Shown here: in pieces, positions 17,555 through 24,571 of the stretch
How positions within the stretch are numbered: position 1 is the stretch's first letter
How the letters are laid out: every line of letters starts with the position of its first letter
Source: Nocardia yamanashiensis NBRC 100130
GTDB lineage: Bacteria > Actinomycetota > Actinomycetes > Mycobacteriales > Mycobacteriaceae
NCBI RefSeq assembly: GCF_001613325.1
Contig: NZ_BDCD01000004.1
Coordinates: 1-64,000, forward strand
DNA: 64,000 nt
Direction: 5' to 3'
Translations under genes and position numbers: made by a program
Notes under the pieces: model-generated
Databases searched by the model: none
Seen by the model: the letters and a program-made list of their open reading frames with translations, nothing else
What the model was told of the DNA's origin: nothing

Positions 17555-19222
17555 TCAGAGCGGCCGGACGTCGTCGATGCCGGGCGGTTGCGGGCTCGGT
17601 GGTGGGGAATCGTCGCTGCCGGTGACGGGGTTCAGGCTGGGGCGGGTGTTGATCAGGTCGGTCAGTGTGGTGGGGGCGTGGCCGGGTGCGTGGGTGGTGA
17701 GGGAGCGGCGGACCTCGTCGGCATAGGGTGAGTCCCACCAGGGTTCGGTGCGGATCAGGGTCGGGGGCGCGCCGGCGGGGAAGAGGACGGCTCGGCCGCG
17801 AGGGAGGGCGCGCAGGTCGGCGGCGGTGAGTTCTTCGGTGCCCATGGTGTCGGCGCGGTCGCGCAGGAAGGCGGCGTCGTCGATACCGGGGCCGAGAACT
17901 TTGAGGGTCGCGGCCGACCACAGTTCGTTCATCCCGCGCGGGCCCCAGCAGCGGATGCCCTGGGCCCAGGATTGCAGCAGGACCACCGTGGTGATGCCGT
18001 GGGCGCCAAAGCGGCCGCAGCGTTGCGGGAAGTCGTTCCAGCGCAGGGTATCGGCGGCATCGTCCAGGACCGCGACCACAGGGGTGTGCAGGCGGGCGCC
18101 TGGGGAAGCGAGGGCGCGCGACATCGCTACGTCGAGAACGGCTTCGGTGAGGGCGCCGACGAGCGGGGCAGCCGAGCCGTGGCCTTGGGTGGCGACGCAG
18201 TACAGGGTGCCGAGGCGGTCGAGGAAATCGGATTCGTCGAAGCGGATGCGGTTGCCGCCGGGCGTGATCCACGGGTGCATATCGGTGTATTGCAGGCAGC
18301 GCACCATCACCTTGGCGGTGCCGAAAATGCCGCTGCGCGTGCGTTCGTCGGTGTTGTAGATCGCAGCGATACCGGCCGCGGCGAAATTACGACCATGCAC
18401 CCGCAACAGCTCGACCGGTTCACTGTCCATCGGATTGGCAATCCAATCCCAGACCTGCACGATCGGACGGGAATCGAGGGAAGCAGCCAAGAACAGCCCC
18501 GCCAGCAACTCCTCGCCCTCGATATCGAAATAATCGCGCGCCTCATTGCGCAGCTCACCATGAGCGAAATGCCCGGCCAGGTGCGCGGCGCGTTTACGAT
18601 CACCGGCCACCCACGCCAAAGGATCCCAATACCAAGTGGGTTCGTCACCGAGCCGGCCTTCAGGATCGAACACCCGCACCGGACTGCCCTTGGCCTCACG
18701 AACCGCACGAGTGGCATCGACGAGCCGACGATCAGCAGTAGTAGCGATGACCGCCCCGATGGCATGCAACACCGCAGGAACAGCCCGCGCCGACGACTTC
18801 CCTTGCCGCGGACCCCAAATATCGAGATACAAATCCTCGAACGACCCGAACAACCGCCGCCCATCGCCAACCGCCACCCCGAGCGGCAACCCCGCCGGAT
18901 CCTCACGCCCCACCCGCACCCCCGCCACCCGAGCCCGCTCCCGCACCCCCTCCTCGGTCAAAAACCGCAACGCCGCCCCGGTCCCCAACGCATCAGCCTT
19001 CTCGTCAATAGGCAACCGCCCCCGCCCCCGCCACCGATGCACCAGCCCCCACACCACAACCACCAACACCAACGCCCCACCCACCACCCCGACCCGAACC
19101 GGATCGCGAGTCCAATCAGCTTGCCCGGCAGCAATTTCAGTGATCATGGCCATCGGATGCACCGATACATCCTCGCGCACGCCCACCCACCCCGGCAGCG
19201 GAACAGGGGCGGACAACCCCAT
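17555..19222 (-). CDS. VirD4/TraG-like conjugative coupling ATPase, solitary
   Basis: The 555-aa protein has one membrane segment near residues 42 to 62 (VGVVGGALVLVVVVWGLV). A P-loop-containing ATPase follows, with IWGPRQGKSSARAVPAVL as the Walker A region and VVAVLDDAADTL as Walker B. This short GPRQGKS loop is the form seen in actinobacterial type IV coupling proteins with a TraM-recognition domain. GGAGG sits seven bases before the ATG. No relaxase, VirB or TraB-type gene is nearby, so it may be a remnant of an integrative element or work with proteins encoded elsewhere. The C-terminal tail is Pro-rich. Confidence 0.8.
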   Translation of the reverse strand: MGLSAPVPLPGWVGVREDVSVHPMAMITEIAAGQADWTRDPVRVGVVGGALVLVVVVWGLVHRWRGRGRLPIDEKADALGTGAALRFLTEEGVRERARVAGVRVGREDPAGLPLGVAVGDGRRLFGSFEDLYLDIWGPRQGKSSARAVPAVLHAIGAVIATTADRRLVDATRAVREAKGSPVRVFDPEGRLGDEPTWYWDPLAWVAGDRKRAAHLAGHFAHGELRNEARDYFDIEGEELLAGLFLAASLDSRPIVQVWDWIANPMDSEPVELLRVHGRNFAAAGIAAIYNTDERTRSGIFGTAKVMVRCLQYTDMHPWITPGGNRIRFDESDFLDRLGTLYCVATQGHGSAAPLVGALTEAVLDVAMSRALASPGARLHTPVVAVLDDAADTLRWNDFPQRCGRFGAHGITTVVLLQSWAQGIRCWGPRGMNELWSAATLKVLGPGIDDAAFLRDRADTMGTEELTAADLRALPRGRAVLFPAGAPPTLIRTEPWWDSPYADEVRRSLTTHAPGHAPTTLTDLINTRPSLNPVTGSDDSPPPSPQPPGIDDVRPL

Positions 19223-19352
19223 GCCACCACCTCCGTCCGGGGATCACGCAGTCCCGCAAGACATTCGATGCCGACCAGTCCGGCATCACCCCAAACCGAC
19301 CCCGCACACTGAACGTCGGAATCTGTCGGTCCCGCGCGTCATACTGGCGCAC

Positions 19353-19499
19353 ATGGGGTACGAAGCGGTGCGACGGCATTCGCGCAGGGAAAAGCTCGGC
19401 GGAAGCTATGTGCGCGCACACGGCCGCTTCACCGCCGTGCTACCCGTTCCAGGCTTCATGCTGAAGAACGCGGCGCGAACCCGGCGCGCATTCAGATGA
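19353..19499 (+). CDS. Possible 48-aa basic protein
   Basis: This short ATG frame encodes a basic peptide with VRRHSRREKLGGSYVRAHGR. The GxYVxxHxR pattern recurs in small actinobacterial and phage-associated proteins. Third-position GC is about 72%, lower than in neighbouring genes, and no ribosome binding site precedes it. It lies in the 270-bp gap upstream of the divergent VirD4-like gene, and its stop overlaps the 3' end of the convergent P-loop gene by eight bases. It may be a real short gene or chance; I lean slightly to chance. Confidence 0.28.
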   Translation: MGYEAVRRHSRREKLGGSYVRAHGRFTAVLPVPGFMLKNAARTRRAFR

Positions 19500-20061
19500 G
19501 CCAGTCATTCGTGCCCGCGCGCTTGCCAGATGCCATCCACCCGGTGGCGCGCACTACCTCCTGTGCGATGTCCACGACACCGCGCTCGTCGGTCGCCACC
19601 CGCACCGTGCCCGCGGGTGCCTGCCGATCCAGCAGCCGTGCCTTACGGGCACTGCCGTCCAATTCTTGCGCCAGACCCGAGCCCAGCTCCCGGCGCCTGA
19701 GCCGCTCACCGGTTGTGGTGTCGGTGGCCGTGAGCAGGACTCGTACGATCCGCACATCCGCACCCATTGCACGCTCGAACATAGCGGTCGCCTCGGGCAG
19801 CACGCTCACCGTATTCATATAGATCAACCGGCGATAACCGCGCCGCGCGAAGTTGGCCCACACCGCGGTCAGATTGCACGTGGTGATCTCCGCACGGAGC
19901 GGATCCCCCGCCGGAGCCGGATGCACCTGCCCCAGGTAATCACCATCGATGATCGCGTGCGACACCGCCGCATCCCGCAGCAACGCCGAGACTTCCCACC
20001 CCACCGTCGTCTTGCCGACCCCGGCCCGGCCGCCGATGAGCAGCACCTCCGCCTGATCCAC
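19492..20061 (-). CDS. P-loop NTPase / nucleotide-kinase-like protein
   Basis: The 189-aa protein has a Walker A motif IGGRAGVGKTT near residue 13, followed by a Walker B-like IIDGDYL around residue 40 and an Arg-rich lid region (GERLRRRELG). This layout is typical of small kinases of the adenylylsulfate-kinase/gluconate-kinase superfamily. The end, RVATDERGVVDIAQEVV, resembles the C-terminal part of such kinases. GTG 20061 and TTG 20067 are both possible starts and neither has a clear ribosome binding site. Function and substrate are unassigned. Confidence 0.75.
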   Translation of the reverse strand: MDQAEVLLIGGRAGVGKTTVGWEVSALLRDAAVSHAIIDGDYLGQVHPAPAGDPLRAEITTCNLTAVWANFARRGYRRLIYMNTVSVLPEATAMFERAMGADVRIVRVLLTATDTTTGERLRRRELGSGLAQELDGSARKARLLDRQAPAGTVRVATDERGVVDIAQEVVRATGWMASGKRAGTNDWLI

Positions 20062-20166
20062 AATCAAGAAGCATGCCAGCTGTAACTTGCTGCGCGCGAA
20101 CGGTTTCGGTCGGCCCGGAGCAGAACTCGCCGAACCGCTCAGCGCTGACCCGGTGGAATGATCCGC

Positions 20167-20970
20167 TCAGCCGAAATGCTCGAGCAGGAGCGGTGCGAGC
20201 AAGGCCGGCTGGTTGAGGATTTCGTGATCGGCGCCGGGGAGGACTATCCGGCGAGCGCCCGGGATGGCGGCGGCCAGCGCCTGGTTCGCTTGCTGGATCC
20301 AGGGCCAGGTCTGATCACCATTGACGACCAGTGTCGGGATCGCGATCCTGGCATATCGGTCGGCTTGCAGCCGCATACCGGGACCGCAGACGGCGACGTC
20401 ATAGGGCAGGCTGCCGGCCTGAGCGCACAGGAACTCCCATACCGGCGACTGACGCATCTCGGCGACCATCGCCACCGGGACCCCTACCTGCTCGGTGAGG
20501 AACAGTTCGGCGGCGCCGTCACGCTCGCCGCCGGCCAGGAGCGCTACGAGCCGATCGAACACCTCACCCTGCGGTTCCGGGCGATTCCCGTCGACCACCG
20601 CGGGCATCTCGTACACCGCGACTTTGCCGATCGGCAGCCCTCGCAGCACCCCTTCCAAAGCCAAAGCGGCACCGGAAGAATGGCCGAACACGTGCGCCGA
20701 CCCGCCGACATGCTCGATCACCGCCGCCAGATCCTCGATCTCGGATTGCACGGCATACTCACCGCGCACATCGGTACTGCCGCCCCGGCCCCGCCGGTCG
20801 TACGCGACCGCGGTCATCTGCGGGGCCAATGTCGAAGCGAGCGCGGCGACAGTGGAGCGGTCGTTGAACGCGCCCCCGATCAGAATCACCGGCGTGCCCG
20901 AACCCACGCACTCGACCGCGATCATGCTGCCATCGGCGGAGGAAACAGTGGTCAAAGTCGGAGTCGTCAT
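20167..20970 (-). CDS. Alpha/beta-hydrolase
   Basis: The 267-aa protein has the alpha/beta-hydrolase fold. The oxyanion-hole region is ILIGGAFND, the conserved YDRRGRGGS follows, and the nucleophile elbow is FGHSSGAAL near residue 97. The acid probably lies in VNGDQTW and the catalytic His in GADHEIL near the C-terminus. AAAGG is about ten bases before the ATG. It lies 35 bp downstream of a 53-codon gene in the same direction and probably shares its transcript. Esterase or peptidase activity on an unknown small substrate is likely. Confidence 0.87.
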   Translation of the reverse strand: MTTPTLTTVSSADGSMIAVECVGSGTPVILIGGAFNDRSTVAALASTLAPQMTAVAYDRRGRGGSTDVRGEYAVQSEIEDLAAVIEHVGGSAHVFGHSSGAALALEGVLRGLPIGKVAVYEMPAVVDGNRPEPQGEVFDRLVALLAGGERDGAAELFLTEQVGVPVAMVAEMRQSPVWEFLCAQAGSLPYDVAVCGPGMRLQADRYARIAIPTLVVNGDQTWPWIQQANQALAAAIPGARRIVLPGADHEILNQPALLAPLLLEHFG

Positions 20971-21005
20971 GAAACCAATACCTTTCGGCGAATGCGGATA
21001 CGTGC

Positions 21006-21167
21006 TCAGGCGGCGACTGGAAAACGGAAACTCAAGTGAGTGACGGCAGGTGAGTCGAGCACCCGGAATCGCTCCAGCTCGATCAACTCCTCGCGCAACA
21101 CCCGTGCGTCGACGCCACAGAGAAAGCGATCCAGCTTGACCGTCATGTCGGCCCGCACGTTGGGCAT
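21006..21167 (-). CDS. Small 53-aa protein co-transcribed with the hydrolase
   Basis: This short frame has an excellent GAGGAG five bases before its ATG and stops 35 bp before the alpha/beta-hydrolase start. The peptide begins MPNVRADMTVKLDRFLCGVD, continues with an acidic amphipathic segment (VLREELIELERFRVLDSP) and ends FRFPVAA. No known family comes to mind. Codon choice is mixed and less GC-biased than in large genes nearby. The ribosome binding site and operon position are the main support. It could be a partner of the hydrolase or a control peptide. Confidence 0.6.
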   Translation of the reverse strand: MPNVRADMTVKLDRFLCGVDARVLREELIELERFRVLDSPAVTHLSFRFPVAA

Positions 21168-21403
21168 GTCATCTCCTCGATGTCGTCGAATCCCGGACGA
21201 CTACCCCTCGAACGAGCCGTCCCGGATTCGACATCGACGCCGACAAGATCAGCCGACTGTGAGCCACCTCATAGCCGACGCACACTCCGGACACCCGAAA
21301 CAGCCGGATCGATCGCCGCCAACCCGACAGGCGATCGATCCGACGCGCCACGACCGGCGATCGGTGGGCAGGCCACCGATCACCGGTCGGGAGTATGGAA
21401 TTC

Positions 21404-21841
21404 TCAGCGCGAGAACGTGTTTCGCAGGTCGGTGAGGCCGGCGCGGCGCTCATAGGCGATCCAGGCGAAGATGGCGGCCAGGGCCAGGGGGAAGATCGCC
21501 ATGCCGGGCTTGTCGGCGATGAAAGCCTGGGTGGCGGCGGCGAGGACGGTGAGGACCGACAGGCCGGCGGCTGCCAGGGCGGTCAGGCGGGGGACCATCA
21601 GGCCGATGCCGCCGGCGACCTCGCAGATGCCGATGAAGATGAGCAGGCCGAAGGAGATGGTGAGGTTCTCGGGGGCGTTGTCCATCAGGGTGTGCGGGAT
21701 GACGAGCTTCGGGCCGCCGGAGGCGATGATGAAGAACAGGCCGAGCACGATCTGCAGGGTCCACAGGACACGATTGCGGATCTTGCCGGGGCGGTAGGTG
21801 AAGTCGGTGGCGTAAGCGGCGGAGGCGTTGGCGGTGGTCAT
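21404..21841 (-). CDS. DoxX-family membrane protein
   Basis: The 145-aa protein has four membrane segments. The pattern TLQIVLGLFFIIASGGPKL, then LIFIGICEVAGGIGLMVP and LTALAAAGLSVLTVLA matches DoxX-like proteins. GAAGGA lies six bases before the ATG chosen; a longer in-frame start at 21886 has no such site. DoxX proteins are linked to redox or thiosulfate/quinone metabolism, but the role of this subgroup is not settled. It lies downstream of the MerR gene on the same strand with a 153-bp gap, so it may be a regulated target. Confidence 0.85.
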   Translation of the reverse strand: MTTANASAAYATDFTYRPGKIRNRVLWTLQIVLGLFFIIASGGPKLVIPHTLMDNAPENLTISFGLLIFIGICEVAGGIGLMVPRLTALAAAGLSVLTVLAAATQAFIADKPGMAIFPLALAAIFAWIAYERRAGLTDLRNTFSR

Positions 21842-21994
21842 TGTCGGTCCTTCAGGTCGGTCGCGCCGGGTTGGTAGCGCGTTCAACAGATAGGACGGAG
21901 CGCCGTGCCGGGATTCATCGGTGCGGTGCAGAAATTTTCGGGCGAGCTCACGAATGAGGGTGAGTGCGCGGCTGATCCGGGGGTGCGGGGACGG

Positions 21995-22438
21995 TCAAAG
22001 GTGCTGCGGCTCGTTGTCTACCGGCACCGGCAGAGCGGGCGACAGGGTGCACAACGCGGGAGGAGCCTCGGGCGGTGCGGGCGTGCCCCGGTACGCGGCC
22101 TCGCGCAGCCGGCGGGTCAGGACGTCGCGGCGGGCGCTGAGCATTTCGATCTGGGTGGTCAGATCCTCGATGGCCCTGCGGTATTCGGCGAGGGAGGCGG
22201 GGCAGTCGTCGCTGTTGGTGCTGCCGTCGGCGAGGCAGTCGAGGAAGGGGCGGGTGTCTTCGACGGGGATGCCGAGGCGGTTGAGGCCGCGGATTTCCTG
22301 GACTGCGCGGACGGCGTGGTCGTCGTAGTCGCGGTAGCCGTTGGCGCGGCGGGCCGGAGAGACCAGGCCGAGGGACTCGTATCTGCGGATCGCTTTGGGG
22401 CTGGCGCCGGTGAGGGCCGCGAGTTCGCCGATCTTCAT
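21995..22438 (-). CDS. MerR-family transcriptional regulator
   Basis: The 147-aa protein starts MKIGELAALTGASPKAIRRY, the MerR winged-helix DNA-binding domain, with ANGYRDYDDHAV as its second half. A dimerisation coiled coil (LTTQIEMLSARRDVLTRRLRE) follows. There are two Cys residues (DDCP and PALC), but no clear metal-binding signature. It begins 35 bp after the stop of the DUF2268 protease gene, so the two are likely co-transcribed. Confidence 0.88.
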   Translation of the reverse strand: MKIGELAALTGASPKAIRRYESLGLVSPARRANGYRDYDDHAVRAVQEIRGLNRLGIPVEDTRPFLDCLADGSTNSDDCPASLAEYRRAIEDLTTQIEMLSARRDVLTRRLREAAYRGTPAPPEAPPALCTLSPALPVPVDNEPQHL

Positions 22439-22472
22439 GGGTCGACGGTAAACCTTGCCCTCGGGGGCAGGG

Positions 22473-23366
22473 TCAAGGTCGGGGCAGGTGCGGGAGGGCG
22501 GTGGTCAGGATTTCGGCGGTGTCGGCGTGCAATGCCTGTGCGGCGGTGCGGCCGGTCACCGCGAGGTAGGTGTCTACCAGGCGGTTTCCTGCCGCGTAGC
22601 CCGCGCCGGTCGGCAGACCCACCGGTTCGACGCCGTAGCGGCGGGCGGTGTCGTCGCCGTGGACCCACGCGGTGAAATTCGCCATGCCGGTCACGCCCAG
22701 GCCCGAAATCACCTTGGCGAACACGGCATCGTCGTGCAGATGCGGCACACCGATTCGGGTGTAACCGATTTCGTCGCCGTAGAGCTGCCGGGCGAACGCG
22801 TCGGCCAAACCTTCCGACACCACATGCTCACCGACGGTGACGGTCGCCGGATCCCACACCACCCCGCCGGGACCGTAGCGCAGATTGTGGGCCAGCTCGT
22901 GCACGGCGGTCGCCTCGAGCCGCGCCAGATTCTCCGGGAACGGCCACAGCGTGATCACGATGAAACCCGAAATACCGCCATTGCCGGTCACTCCGAGCGC
23001 CGGACCCATGAAATGCGCATCACCGGGGTCGCCCAGCACGAACAACACGGTGATGTCGGGAACCTCCAGCCCGGGCGTCGCGGCCAGCTGCACGGCGAGC
23101 GCGTCGTCCAGGGCGCGCCGCAGCCGCTGCCAGGCCCCGGCCGCTTCCAGAACATCCAGCGCCTCCAGGCACCGCTGTTCGTCACGGTCGATCGGGAACC
23201 CCGAACCCATCGCGTGCATGGCCACCAGATCCACCTCACCCGGGAAATACCGGTACATCCCGCTCATCGGTTCCAGCATCGCCTGCAACAGCGCGGCGCG
23301 ATCGGCGTTGGGCGCGAGCAGGATTCGCCGCATCGCCGCATCGGTCTCGAGCACGGTGATCGTCAT
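22473..23366 (-). CDS. DUF2268 putative zinc metalloprotease
   Basis: The 297-aa protein has the zincin motif HELAHN near residue 150, with a downstream acidic region EGLADAFARQLYGDE that can supply the third zinc ligand, as in DUF2268 predicted Zn-dependent proteases. No signal peptide is seen, so it is probably cytoplasmic. The ATG at 23366 was preferred because coding character starts there. It is first in a two-gene unit with the MerR regulator and divergent from the M-box leader. Confidence 0.83.
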   Translation of the reverse strand: MTITVLETDAAMRRILLAPNADRAALLQAMLEPMSGMYRYFPGEVDLVAMHAMGSGFPIDRDEQRCLEALDVLEAAGAWQRLRRALDDALAVQLAATPGLEVPDITVLFVLGDPGDAHFMGPALGVTGNGGISGFIVITLWPFPENLARLEATAVHELAHNLRYGPGGVVWDPATVTVGEHVVSEGLADAFARQLYGDEIGYTRIGVPHLHDDAVFAKVISGLGVTGMANFTAWVHGDDTARRYGVEPVGLPTGAGYAAGNRLVDTYLAVTGRTAAQALHADTAEILTTALPHLPRP

Positions 23367-23441
23367 GTCATCCGACGCTAAACCTTTCCGCAGCGGCAAG
23401 GTCAAACCGATTGCCCGGCAGTAACCCACCCCACATCGGGG

Positions 23442-23470
23442 TTGCGGTATCCGTCCCGGAGGTGTTTACT
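23442..23470 (+). promoter_or_regulatory. Sigma-A-type promoter for the M-box/mgtC transcript
   Basis: A -35 TTGCGG (23442-23447) and a -10 TTTACT (23465-23470) are spaced 17 bp apart just before the riboswitch. Transcription would start near 23477, at the riboswitch base. Confidence 0.55.
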
Positions 23471-23488
23471 CGTCGACGCAAGGTGCCG

Positions 23489-23650
23489 TCGTTAGCTGAG
23501 GCTCCTTCACGGATACAGGCCGGCGATCCCGAACGTCGAGAGACGCCCCGGATCAGGACAGGTCTCCCCGGATTAAGGGGACACCCCGACCGGCTACACA
23601 CCCCAAACACCGGGTGGGTTCACGCCGTGGAGTGCTGAAGGTCTTACGAG
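23489..23650 (+). promoter_or_regulatory. M-box (ykoK leader) Mg2+ riboswitch
   Basis: The sequence carries the conserved M-box blocks in order: GTTAGCTGAGGCTCCT at 23491, CCCGAACGTCGAGAGACGCC around 23538, GGTTCACGCC near 23619 and a closing CTTACGAG at 23643-23650 that pairs with the 5' TCGTTAG to form the base stem. M-box RNAs bind several Mg2+ ions and lower expression of the downstream gene when Mg2+ is plentiful. The next large gene is mgtC, a classical M-box target. I recognised this by sequence blocks; the folding was not computed. Confidence 0.9.
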
Positions 23651-23732
23651 GAGTGGTACTCGACCTGGCGATTCCCCGCCGATCCCGCTCCCTTGGCGTT
23701 CATTGCGCACGCGTGGAGCGGAGGTGGTTGTG

Positions 23733-23822
23733 ATGCCCGACGGATCAGACAAAGTTCCGTTAGCCAATCGTTCACTCGGCGACACTCCCGCAATCCGCTG
23801 CACGCTGCCACCATCCCGGTAG
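23733..23822 (+). CDS. Leader peptide ORF between the M-box and mgtC
   Basis: This 29-codon frame has GGAGG eight bases before its ATG. It contains five proline codons including a CCA CCA pair three codons before the end, and one rare TTA codon (codon 10). A strong hairpin overlaps its last codons and its TAG stop. It ends 41 bases before the mgtC start. In enteric bacteria mgtA and mgtC leaders carry proline-containing control peptides; a similar role here is inference. Confidence 0.5.
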   Translation: MPDGSDKVPLANRSLGDTPAIRCTLPPSR

Positions 23823-23827
23823 CGTGC
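23800..23827 (+). terminator. Hairpin overlapping the end of the leader ORF (attenuator candidate)
   Basis: A 10-bp stem (GCACGCTGCC at 23800-23809 with GGTAGCGTGC at 23818-23827, one G-U pair) has an 8-base loop. There is no long U run afterwards, only GATTTCG. Ribosomes at the end of the leader ORF would cover the 5' arm, so it could act as a translation-dependent attenuator between the riboswitch and mgtC. Confidence 0.5.
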
Positions 23828-23863
23828 GATTTCGAGTGCGCCGACCTCTACCGGGAGGGCGTC

Positions 23864-24571
23864 ATGACCACCTTGGAAATGCTGCTCCGGCTCGGCGCCG
23901 GCGTCGGACTCGGCGCGGTGATCGGGTTCGAGCGGCAGTATCGGGCTCGCATGGCCGGACTGCGCACCAACGCGCTGGTCGCGGCCGGAGCCACCCTGTT
24001 CGTACTACTGTCGGCACACGGCTTCAGCGGCAGCGACGCTGACCCGACACGTGTTGCGGCACAGATCGTTTCGGGCATCGGATTCCTGGGCGCGGGTGTC
24101 ATCCTGCGCGACGGGTTCAATATCCGCGGCCTCAACACCGCCGCCACCCTGTGGTGCGCGGCCGCCGTCGGCTCCCTCGCCGGCGCGGGCATGTACACCA
24201 CCGCGGCCGCCGGGGCGTTGGTCGTGGTCGTGGTCAACACCGCGCTGCGCACCGCCGCCCGCGCCGTCGACCGTCCCATCGACGACGGCACCGCGATCGA
24301 AGCGCTGTACGCGTTCACCGCCGACACCGACGACGCGCACGAAGCGCACGTGCGAGCCCTGCTCGTACAGTCGCTGACCCGCACCGATTTCCGGCTCGTA
24401 TCCATCTCGAGCCACGACACCGACAACGGGCGCGTCCAGGTGCGCGCCGAACTGACCGGCCTGCGCCGCGACGACCGCCAGATGGAAGCAGCGGTCAGCC
24501 GGCTGAGCCTGGAACCCTCGGTGACCAGCGTGGGCTGGCGCACCGTGCCGCAGCCGGAGGTGCAGGCATGA
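23864..24571 (+). CDS. mgtC: MgtC/SapB-family membrane protein
   Basis: The 235-aa protein has an N-terminal membrane domain of about 140 residues with the MgtC signature GAVIGFERQYRARMAGLRTN and GIGFLGAGVILRDG. A C-terminal cytoplasmic domain of about 90 residues, ACT-like in this family, follows. GGGAGG lies five bases before the ATG. MgtC proteins support growth and virulence in low Mg2+ and modulate ATP synthase or phosphate metabolism rather than transporting Mg2+. The upstream M-box predicts induction on Mg2+ limitation. Its stop overlaps the ABC permease start as ATGA. Confidence 0.9.
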   Translation: MTTLEMLLRLGAGVGLGAVIGFERQYRARMAGLRTNALVAAGATLFVLLSAHGFSGSDADPTRVAAQIVSGIGFLGAGVILRDGFNIRGLNTAATLWCAAAVGSLAGAGMYTTAAAGALVVVVVNTALRTAARAVDRPIDDGTAIEALYAFTADTDDAHEAHVRALLVQSLTRTDFRLVSISSHDTDNGRVQVRAELTGLRRDDRQMEAAVSRLSLEPSVTSVGWRTVPQPEVQA

